11,845 nt of DNA. Source: CAXTKD01 sp964244885 (GTDB lineage: Bacteria > Pseudomonadota > Alphaproteobacteria > Sphingomonadales > Sphingomonadaceae). The translations under genes were made by a program, and so were the position numbers. Where the stretch lies: the NCBI GenBank assembly GCA_964244885.1, contig CAXTKD010000025.1, positions 1-11,845 on the forward strand, given 5' to 3'. Positions 1 to 6,718 of the stretch are shown here, in pieces (within the stretch, counting starts at the first letter, position 1; the number at the start of each line of letters is the position of its first letter). Below the pieces are notes generated by a model. It had not been told where the DNA came from. It did not search any database and saw nothing but the letters and a program-made list of their open reading frames with translations.

Positions 1-1685
1 GCGAGTGCGACCTGCAGGACCAGAGCCTCGCCTACGGCAAGGGCCACACGCGCTATCACGAGAACAAGCGCGCGGTTACCGAGAAATACATGGGCCCGCT
101 CATCAAGACGGTGATGACGCGCTGCATCCACTGCACCCGCTGCGTGCGCTTCGCCGAGGAAGTCGCCGGAGTCGAAGAGATCGGCGCGATCGGGCGCGGC
201 GAGAACATGCAGATCACGTCTTACCTCGAGCAGGCCGTTACCTCGGAGCTTTCGGGCAACGTCATCGACCTCTGCCCGGTCGGCGCGCTGACCTCGAAGC
301 CCTATGCGTTCGAGGCGCGCTCGTGGGAGCTGAAGAAGACCGACAGCATCGACGTGATGGACGCGGTCGGCACCAACATCCGGCTCGACGCGCGCGGCAA
401 CCAGGTGCTGCGCGCGCTGCCGCGCCTCAACGAGGACGTCAACGAAGAGTGGGCGTCGGACAAGACGCGCTTCGCGGTCGATGGCCTGATGAAGCGGCGG
501 CTGGACAAGCCCTACGTCCGCAAGGGCGGCAAGCTGGTCGCGGTGTCGTGGAACGAGGCGTTCGCGGCGGTGAAGGCCGGGCTGGCGGGCGTCTCGGGCG
601 ACCAGGTCGCGGCGATCGCCGGCGACCTTCTCGAGGTCGAATCGATGGCGGCGCTCAAGGACCTGCTGGCGAGCCTCGGCTCCTCGCGGGTCGAGTGCCG
701 GCAGGATGGCGCGGCGCTCGATGCGTCGGATCGCGGCTCCTACCTGTTCAACACGACGATCGCGGGCCTTGAGACGGCGGACGTCATCCTGCTCGTCGGC
801 ACCAATCCGCGCCTCGAGGCGCCGCTGGTCAACACCCGCATCCGGAAAGCCGTCCGCAAGGGCAGGGCGCAGGTGTTCGCGATCGGGCCTGATCTCGACC
901 TGACCTACGCGCACAAGAATCTCGGCGATGATCTTGGATTGCTTGGCAATCTCCCGGCCGAGGTTACCGAGGCGCTGGCTGGTGCGGCGCGCCCGGCGGT
1001 GATCGTCGGCGCCAGCGTCGCCAACGCGGCGCGCGGCATCAGCGCGCAACGCGAAGGCTGGAATGGCTGGAACCTGCTCCACACCGCCGCGTCTCGCGTC
1101 GGCGGCCTCGACCTCGGCCTCACCGCCGAGGGCGGAGTCGCGGCGATCCTCGACGATGCGCGCGCCGGCAAGCTCAAGGCGGTGTTCCTGCACGGCGCGG
1201 ACGAGATCGACACCTCGGCTCTCGCCGACACCTTCACGGTCTACATCGGCACCCATGGCGACGAGGGGGTCAGGAACGCCGACGTCATCCTGCCGGCGGC
1301 GTCCTACGCCGAGAAGCCGGGCACCTACGTCAACATGGAAGGCCGCGTGCAGCGCGGCGCGCGCGCCGTCTTCCCGCCGGGCGAGGCGCGCGAGGACTGG
1401 ACGATCCTGCGCGCGCTGTCGGACGTGCTCGGGACGCCGCTTGCCTATGACAATTACGCTGGTCTCCGCGCCCGCATCGCCGCCGACTGGCCGCACCTGG
1501 CGCGCGAGGGGCTGACGCCCGCGCCGCTCGGCGTGCTCAAGGGCGAGGTGCCGAAACTCTCCGGCCCGGCAGCGCTTCCGATCCACGATTTCTACCAGAC
1601 CAACCCGATCTGCCGCGCCAGCGATACCATGGCCGAGTGCTCGGCCGAGCTGCTGCGGCCGCTTCACCTGGAGGCCGCCGAATGA
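1..1685 (+). CDS. nuoG: NADH-quinone oxidoreductase subunit G (3' part, start outside window)
   Basis: Peripheral-arm iron-sulfur subunit of respiratory complex I, carrying electrons from the NADH-oxidising module toward the quinone. The reading frame is open at the left edge (first whole codon at 3); about 560 residues are visible, so roughly the first 110 of a usual 670-690 are missing. The N-terminal 2Fe-2S domain is therefore not seen. The ECDLQDQ motif at the edge carries the last cysteine of the His/Cys-ligated cluster N5. Cluster N4 is complete: CIHCTRC with cysteine codons at 123, 132 and 141, and the fourth cysteine at 273 in DLCPVGAL. The extra N7 cluster of E. coli NuoG has no cysteines here (the region reads TDSIDVMDAVG and later ASDKTRF). 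The rest is the catalytically inert molybdopterin-oxidoreductase-like domain. The TGA stop at 1683 overlaps the nuoH start. Identification is firm. Confidence 0.97.
   Translation, partial: ECDLQDQSLAYGKGHTRYHENKRAVTEKYMGPLIKTVMTRCIHCTRCVRFAEEVAGVEEIGAIGRGENMQITSYLEQAVTSELSGNVIDLCPVGALTSKPYAFEARSWELKKTDSIDVMDAVGTNIRLDARGNQVLRALPRLNEDVNEEWASDKTRFAVDGLMKRRLDKPYVRKGGKLVAVSWNEAFAAVKAGLAGVSGDQVAAIAGDLLEVESMAALKDLLASLGSSRVECRQDGAALDASDRGSYLFNTTIAGLETADVILLVGTNPRLEAPLVNTRIRKAVRKGRAQVFAIGPDLDLTYAHKNLGDDLGLLGNLPAEVTEALAGAARPAVIVGASVANAARGISAQREGWNGWNLLHTAASRVGGLDLGLTAEGGVAAILDDARAGKLKAVFLHGADEIDTSALADTFTVYIGTHGDEGVRNADVILPAASYAEKPGTYVNMEGRVQRGARAVFPPGEAREDWTILRALSDVLGTPLAYDNYAGLRARIAADWPHLAREGLTPAPLGVLKGEVPKLSGPAALPIHDFYQTNPICRASDTMAECSAELLRPLHLEAAE
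1670..1674 (+). promoter_or_regulatory. Ribosome binding site of nuoH
   Basis: GGAGG lies inside the end of nuoG, 7 nt before the ATG at 1682. It decides the nuoH start: an in-frame upstream ATG at 1637 would add 15 residues read from the nuoG gene and has no comparable site. The ATG at 1682 overlaps the nuoG stop (ATGA). Confidence 0.8.
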
Positions 1686-2728
1686 CCGCCGCCTTCCAGG
1701 ACAGCTTCCTCGGGCCGATCTTCGGCTATCTGATCGCCACCGTGCTGCTGATCCTCGCGATCACGCTGCCGGTGCTGATCGGTGTCGCCTATGCGGTCTA
1801 CGGCGACCGCAAGATCTGGGCGGCGATGCAGATGCGGCGCGGGCCGAACGTCGTCGGCCCGTGGGGCATCTTCCAGAGCTTCGCGGACGGCCTGAAGGTC
1901 TTCCTCAAGGAAACCATAATCCCGTCGGGCGCCAACAAGGGCATCTTCCTCTTGGCGCCGATGATCAGCTTCACGCTGGCGCTGGTCGGCTGGGCGGTGA
2001 TCCCCTTCTGGGCGGGCGGGGTGCTCGCCGACATCAACGTCGGCATCCTCTACCTGTTCGCGACCTCGTCGATGGGCGTCTACGGCATCATCATGTCGGG
2101 CTGGGCGTCGAACTCTAAATATCCGTTTCTCGGTGGGTTGCGGTCGGCGGCTCAGATGGTGTCTTACGAAGTCTCGATCGGCTTCGTCATCGTCTGCGTC
2201 GTGCTCTACGCGTCGAGCTTCAACCTGACCGCGATCGTCGAGAGCCAGCGCGGCAACGTGCTCGGCATCCTGAACGGCAATGTGTTCAATCCGCTGCTCT
2301 TTCCGATGTTCGTGGTGTTCTTCATCTCGGCGCTCGCCGAGACCAACCGCCCGCCGTTCGACCTTCCCGAGGCGGAGGCCGAGCTCGTCGCGGGTTACCA
2401 GACCGAATATTCGTCGATGGCCTTCGCGCTGTTCTGGCTCGGCGAGTACGGCAACATCCTGCTGATGTGCGCGATGATCTCGGTGCTGTTCCTTGGCGGC
2501 TACCTGCCGCCGCTCAACTTCGCGCCGCTCTACCTCGTGCCGGGCTTCATCTGGTTCTTCTCGAAGATCCTGTTCATGTTCTTCTGCTTCGCCTGGGTGA
2601 AGGCGACGGTGCCGCGCTACCGCTACGACCACCTGATGCGGCTCGGATGGAAGGTGTTCCTGCCGCTGTCGCTGTTCTGGGTCTTCCTCGTCTCCGGCTG
2701 GCTTGTTTTCACGGGACATTTCGCATGA
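1682..2728 (+). CDS. nuoH: NADH-quinone oxidoreductase subunit H
   Basis: Membrane subunit of complex I that connects the peripheral arm to the membrane arm and helps form the quinone chamber. The product has 348 residues, a normal length, with about eight hydrophobic segments. Conserved blocks are easy to see: YGDRKIWAAMQMRRGPN after the first helix with the following QSFADGLKVFLKE, and ETNRPPFDLPEAEAELVAG at about residues 220-238, the acidic loop involved in quinone coupling (Glu220, Glu230, Glu232, Glu234), followed by GYQTEYSSMAFALFWLGEY. The start is chosen at 1682 because of the GGAGG site and ATGA overlap with nuoG. Its own TGA (2726-2728) overlaps the start of the next small gene, so translation of the two is probably coupled. 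No oddities beyond a short run of AT-richer codons around 2112-2145. Confidence 0.98.
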   Translation: MTAAFQDSFLGPIFGYLIATVLLILAITLPVLIGVAYAVYGDRKIWAAMQMRRGPNVVGPWGIFQSFADGLKVFLKETIIPSGANKGIFLLAPMISFTLALVGWAVIPFWAGGVLADINVGILYLFATSSMGVYGIIMSGWASNSKYPFLGGLRSAAQMVSYEVSIGFVIVCVVLYASSFNLTAIVESQRGNVLGILNGNVFNPLLFPMFVVFFISALAETNRPPFDLPEAEAELVAGYQTEYSSMAFALFWLGEYGNILLMCAMISVLFLGGYLPPLNFAPLYLVPGFIWFFSKILFMFFCFAWVKATVPRYRYDHLMRLGWKVFLPLSLFWVFLVSGWLVFTGHFA

Positions 2729-3075
2729 AGCGCATCGCACGCACCACCGTCTGCCTCGTCTCGCTCGCGCTGTCGGCGGGGGCGGCGGCCAACCCGTTCA
2801 GCGCCAATCTCGCCAAGCTCACCGACAGCGGCCGCGCGGAGATGTTCCAGCGCTACATGAAGACCGCGAAGAAGGAGTGCGACGCCGTCACCCGCGTCTA
2901 CTTCCAGGGCTCCACGCCGCCGGCGACAGACATCTGGAACATCGAGTGCGACAAGTCGAAGTCGTGGACCATCCGCATCGACGGCAATGGCAAGACGCAG
3001 TTCTTCGATTGCGCGAAGATGACCGCGGGCCAGAAGTGCTGGAAGCCGCTCGCCACGCCGGCCAAGCGCAAATGA
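2725..3075 (+). CDS. Small exported four-cysteine protein of unknown function inside the nuo operon
   Basis: I do not recognise a named family. The product has 116 residues. Residues 1-22 look like a classical Sec signal peptide: Lys/Arg at 2, 3 and 6, a hydrophobic core TVCLVSLALSAG, and a likely cut after Ala22 (AAA before NPF). The mature part of about 94 residues is soluble and lysine-rich, with four cysteines at 52, 75, 96 and 105 that could form two disulfides in the periplasm. The spacing pattern, C-x-x-VTR near 52, W-x-I-x-C at 71-75, a W-x-I-x-I strand at 81-85, FFDC at 93-96 and QKCWKP at 103-108, reminds me of small secreted hypothetical proteins of alphaproteobacteria (a recollection, not a search result). 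Both ends overlap nuo genes as ATGA (2725 with nuoH, 3072 with nuoI); only a weak ACGGGA site precedes it, so it is likely made by coupling to nuoH. A role in complex I assembly or stability is inferred from position only. Confidence 0.85.
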   Translation: MKRIARTTVCLVSLALSAGAAANPFSANLAKLTDSGRAEMFQRYMKTAKKECDAVTRVYFQGSTPPATDIWNIECDKSKSWTIRIDGNGKTQFFDCAKMTAGQKCWKPLATPAKRK

Positions 3076-3560
3076 ACGCCGTCCTGCAAGCCGCCAAGTC
3101 GATGCTCCTGATCGAGTTCGTCAGGGCGCACTGGCTGACGCTCAAATACATGTTCCGCCCCAAGGCGACGCTCAACTATCCGTTCGAGAAGGGACCGCTC
3201 AGCCCGCGCTTCCGCGGCGAGCATGCGCTCCGCCGCTATCCGAACGGCGAGGAGCGCTGCATCGCCTGCAAGCTGTGCGAGGCCGTCTGCCCGGCGCTCG
3301 CCATCACCATCGAGGCCGAGCCGCGCGACGACGGCAGCCGCCGCACCACGCGCTACGACATCGACATGACCAAGTGCATCTACTGCGGCCTGTGCCAGGA
3401 GGCATGCCCCGTCGACGCCATCGTCGAAGGCCCGAACTTCGAGTTCGCGACCGAGACTCGCGAGGAGCTGATCTACGACAAGGCCAAGCTGCTGGCGAAC
3501 GGCGAACGCTGGGAGCGCGCCATCGCGCAGAATCTTGCGGCGGACGCGGCGTGGCGGTAG
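3072..3560 (+). CDS. nuoI: NADH-quinone oxidoreductase subunit I
   Basis: Peripheral-arm subunit with two 4Fe-4S clusters (N6a and N6b) that pass electrons toward N2 and the quinone site. It has 162 residues, the standard length. Two ferredoxin motifs are intact: CIACKLCEAVCP with cysteines at 63, 66, 69 and 73, and CIYCGLCQEACP with cysteines at 102, 105, 108 and 112. The N-terminus (ALTLKYMFRPK-like HWLTLKYMFRPKATLNYPFE, residues 20-39) is typical of proteobacterial and mitochondrial homologues (TYKY/NDUFS8). The ATG at 3072 overlaps the stop of the preceding small gene as ATGA; no clear Shine-Dalgarno site is seen, which points to translational coupling. Unlike the other nuo junctions it is followed by a 160-bp gap containing a large inverted repeat. 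Confidence 0.98.
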   Translation: MNAVLQAAKSMLLIEFVRAHWLTLKYMFRPKATLNYPFEKGPLSPRFRGEHALRRYPNGEERCIACKLCEAVCPALAITIEAEPRDDGSRRTTRYDIDMTKCIYCGLCQEACPVDAIVEGPNFEFATETREELIYDKAKLLANGERWERAIAQNLAADAAWR

Positions 3561-3585
3561 TGGGCGCGCTCCTTACCCCAACAGC

Positions 3586-3698
3586 CGTCATCCCCGCGAA
3601 CGCGGGGACCCATGAACACGGTTTCTCTAGCAATGGCACCGCAGCGCCCGACTCCCCTCGGGCGGTGTTCATGGGTTCCCGCGTTCGCGGGAATGACG
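3586..3698. repeat. REPIN-like inverted repeat between nuoI and nuoJ
   Basis: The gap 3561-3720 holds a 113-bp element. Left arm 3586-3619 and right arm 3665-3698 (34 nt each) are reverse complements with only two differences. Each arm contains its own palindrome: 3591-3608 (CCCGCGAACGCGGG flanked by C/G and T/A) and 3676-3693 (the same core flanked by T/A). The palindrome sits next to a tail reading ACCCATGAACAC. The 45-nt spacer includes a further hairpin, CGCCCGA at 3645-3651 pairing with TCGGGCG at 3658-3664. No T-run follows, so it is not a standard terminator. The motif GTCATxCCCGCGxxxGCGGG is a type of repeat I recall as dispersed in many proteobacterial genomes. Calling it REPIN-like is inference from the architecture: two inverted palindromic units with a short spacer and about 100 bp total length. 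Confidence 0.85.
3645..3664. repeat. Hairpin in the spacer of the nuoI-nuoJ repeat
   Basis: A 7-bp perfect stem (CGCCCGA with TCGGGCG) encloses a CTCCCC loop. It directly abuts the right arm of the large inverted repeat, so a transcript could form a long stem capped by a smaller hairpin. Confidence 0.6.
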
Positions 3699-3705
3699 AT
3701 AAATT

Positions 3706-3709
3706 AGGA
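3706..3709 (+). promoter_or_regulatory. Probable ribosome binding site of nuoJ
   Basis: AGGA lies 11 nt before the GTG start at 3721, just outside the inverted repeat. It is the only purine-rich site available and supports the GTG start. The ATG at 3710 is too close to it and opens only a four-codon frame. Confidence 0.55.
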
Positions 3710-3720
3710 ATGTTCCCAGC

Positions 3721-4341
3721 GTGATCGCCGCGCTCATCTTCTACCTGTTCTCCGGCGTCGTGATCGTCTCGGCCTGCGCGGTCGTGCTCGCGCGCAACCC
3801 GGTGCACTCGGTGCTGTGGCTGGTGCTGGCGTTCTTCAACGCCGCCGGCCTGTTCGTGCTGCTCGGTGCCGAGTTCCTCGCGATGCTGCTGGTCATCGTC
3901 TACGTCGGCGCGGTCGCGGTGCTGTTCCTGTTCGTCGTGATGATGCTCGACATCGACTTCGCCGAGTTGCGCGCCGGCTTCGCCAAATACCTGCCGTTCG
4001 GCCTGCTGCTCGGCGCGGTGTTCCTGGGCGAGCTGATCCTGGTTGTCAGCGGCTGGCAGTTCGCCGGCTGGTCACCCACCGTCCACGCCGCGCCGATGGC
4101 GGCGGGCGAGGGCCTGAGCAACACCGCGGCGCTCGGCGCGGTGCTCTACACGCGCTACGCCTTCGTCGTCTCCTCGGCGGGCATGGTGCTGCTGACCGCG
4201 CTGATCGGCGCGATCGTGCTGACGCACCGCCAGCGGCCGGGCGTCAGGCGCCAGAACATCGGCGTCCAGGTGTCGCGCACGCCCGCCAACGCGGTGCATC
4301 TGGTTGACGTGAAAAGCGGCGAGGGGGTCGACGTCGGATGA
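3721..4341 (+). CDS. nuoJ: NADH-quinone oxidoreductase subunit J
   Basis: Membrane-arm subunit of complex I; its third helix is part of the conformational switch that couples quinone reduction to proton pumping. The product has 206 residues with five hydrophobic segments (roughly 1-24, 30-50, 52-76, 88-108 and 141-163) and a polar C-terminal tail of about 40 residues. The helix-3 signature VIVYVGAVAVLFLFVVMML is intact, with the conserved Tyr61 and Gly63. The start is GTG at 3721: it gives the expected N-terminus (MIAALIFYLF then ARNPVHSVLW) and has AGGA upstream. The gene is separated from nuoI by a repeat-bearing 160-bp gap, the only break within the nuo genes. Its stop overlaps the nuoK start as ATGA. 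Confidence 0.97.
   Translation: MIAALIFYLFSGVVIVSACAVVLARNPVHSVLWLVLAFFNAAGLFVLLGAEFLAMLLVIVYVGAVAVLFLFVVMMLDIDFAELRAGFAKYLPFGLLLGAVFLGELILVVSGWQFAGWSPTVHAAPMAAGEGLSNTAALGAVLYTRYAFVVSSAGMVLLTALIGAIVLTHRQRPGVRRQNIGVQVSRTPANAVHLVDVKSGEGVDVG
4321..4327 (+). promoter_or_regulatory. Ribosome binding site of nuoK
   Basis: GAGGGGG within the end of nuoJ, about 10 nt before the overlapping ATG at 4338. Confidence 0.55.
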
Positions 4342-4643
4342 TCGGGCTTGGCCACTACCTCACTGTCGGCGCGATCCTGTTCGTGCTCGGCGTGTTCGGC
4401 ATCTTCATCAACCGCAAGAACGTCATTATCATCCTGATGTCGGTCGAGCTCATCCTGCTCGCGGTCAACATCAACCTCGTCGCCTTCTCGGCCTTCCTGC
4501 ACGACCTCGTCGGCCAGGTGTTCGCGATGTTCGTGCTGACCGTCGCGGCGGGCGAGGCGGCGATCGGCCTCGCGATCCTCGTCCTCTACTTCCGCAACCG
4601 CGGCACGATCGCGGTCGACGACATCAACATGATGAAGGGCTGA
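4338..4643 (+). CDS. nuoK: NADH-quinone oxidoreductase subunit K
   Basis: Smallest membrane-arm subunit of complex I (101 residues, the usual length), with three transmembrane helices. Its two conserved membrane glutamates, which form part of the proton path, are present at Glu37 (SVELILLAVN) and Glu73 (AAGEAAIGLA), matching E. coli Glu36 and Glu72. It begins at an ATG that overlaps the nuoJ stop and ends 7 bp before nuoL. Confidence 0.98.
   Translation: MIGLGHYLTVGAILFVLGVFGIFINRKNVIIILMSVELILLAVNINLVAFSAFLHDLVGQVFAMFVLTVAAGEAAIGLAILVLYFRNRGTIAVDDINMMKG
4634..4639 (+). promoter_or_regulatory. Ribosome binding site supporting the GTG start of nuoL
   Basis: GAAGGG at the end of nuoK lies 11 nt before the GTG at 4651. 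No ATG in frame nearby would give the expected N-terminus, so GTG is the best start. Confidence 0.5.
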
Positions 4644-4650
4644 CAGTTAA

Positions 4651-6717
4651 GTGATTCAGCTCATCGTCTTCCTGCCGCTGCTCGCGGCGCTGGTCGCGGG
4701 CCTTGGCCAGTGCTTTCTCGGGCGCACTTTGTCCAAGGCGATCACCACCGCCTCGGTGATGGTCGGCGCAGCCCTGTCGTGGACGCTGTTCCTCGAGAGC
4801 GACCCCGGCATCGCGGTCGTCCAGGTTCTTTCGTGGATCCAGTCCGGCGACCTCAACATCTCCTGGGCGCTGCGCGTCGACCGACTGACGACCGTCATGC
4901 TGGTGGTCATCAACAGCGTCTCGGCGCTCGTCCACCTCTACTCCTGGGGCTATATGGAGGAGGACCCGGACCAGCCGCGGTTCTTCGCCTACCTCTCGCT
5001 GTTCACCTTCGCGATGCTGATGCTGGTGACCGCCAACAACCTCGTCCAGATGTTCTTCGGCTGGGAGGGCGTCGGCCTCGCCTCCTACCTGCTGATCGGA
5101 TTCTGGTACTACAAGCCTTCGGCCAACGCGGCGGCGATCAAGGCCTTCGTCGTCAACCGCGTCGGCGACTTCGGCTTCTCGCTCGGCATCTTCGCCACCT
5201 TCCTGGTGTTCGGCACGATCGACATCTCGACGATCAACGCCAACGCCGCGAGCTTTGCGGGGACGACCTTCAGCTTCCTCGGCCAGCCGGTCGACGTGAT
5301 GACGACGATCTGCCTGCTGCTGTTCGTCGGCGCCTGCGGCAAGTCGGCGCAATTGGGCCTCCACACCTGGCTGCCCGACGCGATGGAAGGCCCGACGCCG
5401 GTCTCCGCGCTCATCCACGCCGCGACGATGGTCACCGCCGGCGTATTCATGGTCTGCCGCCTGTCGCCTATGTTCGTGGCCGCGCCCGACGCGATGACCG
5501 TGGTGACCTACGTCGGCGCCGCGACCGCGCTGTTCGCCGCGACCGTCGGCACCGTCCAGACCGACATCAAGCGGGTCATCGCCTATTCGACGTGCTCGCA
5601 GCTCGGCTACATGTTCTTCGCCGCCGGCGTCGGGGCGTTCGGCGTGTCGATGTTCCACCTGTTCACCCACGCCTTCTTCAAGGCCTTGCTGTTCCTCGGC
5701 GCGGGCTCGGTCATCCACGCGATGCACCACGAGCAGGACATGCGCTTCTACGGCGGCTTGCGGAAATCGATCCCGCTGACCTTCGCGGTAATGATGATCG
5801 GCACGCTGGCGATCACCGGCGTCGTGCCGTTCGCCGGCTATTATTCGAAGGACGCCATCCTCGAAGCGGCCTTCGCGAGCGGCGCGCAGGCCGGCTACGT
5901 CGCCTTTGCGATCGGCATCTTCGCTGCGCTCCTCACCAGCTTCTACTCGTGGCGCCTGATCTTCCTGACCTTCGCCGGCAAGCCGCGCTGGGCGGAGTCG
6001 GAGCATATCCAGCACGCCGTCCACCACGAGCACGAGGGCGCGGGCGCCGAGCATTCGACCGACAGCGACGAAGCCCACGTCGATGCGCACACCGTCGCGG
6101 CGACGGCGGCGCAAACCCACGATCACGGTGACGGCACCGCGGGCTATCACCCGCACGAGAGCCCGTGGTCGATGCTGGTGCCGCTGCTGTTGCTCGCACT
6201 TGGCGCGGCGTTCGCGGGCCTGATCTTCCACTCGGACTTCGTCGGGCCGGAGAGCGACGCCAATTTCTGGCACGGCGCGCTCGCCTTCAACCCGCACCTG
6301 ATGGAGGCGATGGAGCAGATTCCAGAGTGGGCGAAATACGCGCCGATGGCGGCGTGGATCGTCGGGCTTCTGCTCGCGCTCCGCTCCTACATCTGGAGCC
6401 CGGAGGTTCCGGCGCGCTTCACCGCGATGTTCGGGGGCCTTTACCAGTTCCTGCTTCACAAATGGTATTTCGACGAGCTCTACAACGCGATCTTCGTCCG
6501 CCCCGCCTTCGCGATCGGCCGCTTCCTTTGGAAGCGCGGCGACCAGGGGACGATCGACCGCTTCGGGCCGGACGGCATCTCGGGCCTCGTCGGCCGCGCC
6601 AGCGGCGTCGCCCGGCGCTTCCAGACCGGCTATGTCTACACCTATGCCCTCGTCATGCTGATTGGCGTGGCGGCGGCGGCGACGTGGCTGATGCCGCGCG
6701 TGTTCGGGGGCCAGTAA
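4651..6717 (+). CDS. nuoL: NADH-quinone oxidoreductase subunit L
   Basis: Distal antiporter-like proton-pumping subunit of complex I, with the long lateral helix at its C-terminus. The product has 688 residues, longer than E. coli NuoL (613) but within the alphaproteobacterial range. Key pump residues are all there: Glu139 (GWEGVGLASYLLIGFW), Lys231 (GKSAQLGLHTWLPDAMEGP) and Lys400 (GYYSKDAIL), the counterparts of E. coli Glu144, Lys229 and Lys399. Between the helix ending RLIFLTFAGKPRW and the next one, starting PWSMLVPLLLL, is a hydrophilic insertion rich in His, Asp and Glu: 12 histidines in residues 452-502. The gene starts with GTG at 4651, 7 bp after nuoK, and stops one base before nuoM. 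A 25-nt stretch near its 5' end is identical to one in nuoM. Confidence 0.98.
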   Translation: MIQLIVFLPLLAALVAGLGQCFLGRTLSKAITTASVMVGAALSWTLFLESDPGIAVVQVLSWIQSGDLNISWALRVDRLTTVMLVVINSVSALVHLYSWGYMEEDPDQPRFFAYLSLFTFAMLMLVTANNLVQMFFGWEGVGLASYLLIGFWYYKPSANAAAIKAFVVNRVGDFGFSLGIFATFLVFGTIDISTINANAASFAGTTFSFLGQPVDVMTTICLLLFVGACGKSAQLGLHTWLPDAMEGPTPVSALIHAATMVTAGVFMVCRLSPMFVAAPDAMTVVTYVGAATALFAATVGTVQTDIKRVIAYSTCSQLGYMFFAAGVGAFGVSMFHLFTHAFFKALLFLGAGSVIHAMHHEQDMRFYGGLRKSIPLTFAVMMIGTLAITGVVPFAGYYSKDAILEAAFASGAQAGYVAFAIGIFAALLTSFYSWRLIFLTFAGKPRWAESEHIQHAVHHEHEGAGAEHSTDSDEAHVDAHTVAATAAQTHDHGDGTAGYHPHESPWSMLVPLLLLALGAAFAGLIFHSDFVGPESDANFWHGALAFNPHLMEAMEQIPEWAKYAPMAAWIVGLLLALRSYIWSPEVPARFTAMFGGLYQFLLHKWYFDELYNAIFVRPAFAIGRFLWKRGDQGTIDRFGPDGISGLVGRASGVARRFQTGYVYTYALVMLIGVAAAATWLMPRVFGGQ
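6004..6156 (+). other. His-rich insertion within NuoL
   Basis: Codons 452-502 encode 12 histidines in 51 residues, mixed with Asp and Glu (for example HHEHEG, HDHGDG, YHPHES), in a loop between two hydrophobic segments. E. coli NuoL has only a short loop here. A shorter His-containing version ending in PHESPW is, as I recall, common in alphaproteobacteria. Metal binding is possible but inferred. Confidence 0.75.
6706..6710 (+). promoter_or_regulatory. Ribosome binding site of nuoM
   Basis: GGGGG near the nuoL stop lies 8 nt before the nuoM ATG at 6719. It is a simple G-run rather than a full consensus. Confidence 0.4.
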
Positions 6718-6718
6718 A

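Noticed and set aside
2112..2145. AT-richer patch inside nuoH
   Set aside because: It covers only about ten codons encoding conserved residues (NSKYPFLGGLR); too short to infer transfer or a regulatory site.
2467..2724. Longer version of the small exported gene beginning inside nuoH
   Set aside because: The upstream part is out-of-frame nuoH sequence and would bury the signal peptide; the ATG at 2725 overlaps the nuoH stop and places the signal peptide at the N-terminus.
3587..3697. CRISPR-like repeat pair
   Set aside because: There are only two units and they are inverted rather than direct, with palindromic cores; no array of spacers exists.
3586..3698. Intrinsic (rho-independent) terminator after nuoI
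   Set aside because: The structure is very strong but no T-run follows on either strand, and the essential remaining complex I genes lie downstream without an evident new promoter.
3710..3724. Four-codon frame (MFPA) overlapping the nuoJ GTG, as a possible leader peptide
   Set aside because: The AGGA site is directly against its ATG, too close to serve it, and suits the nuoJ GTG better. Nothing in the four residues suggests a leader.
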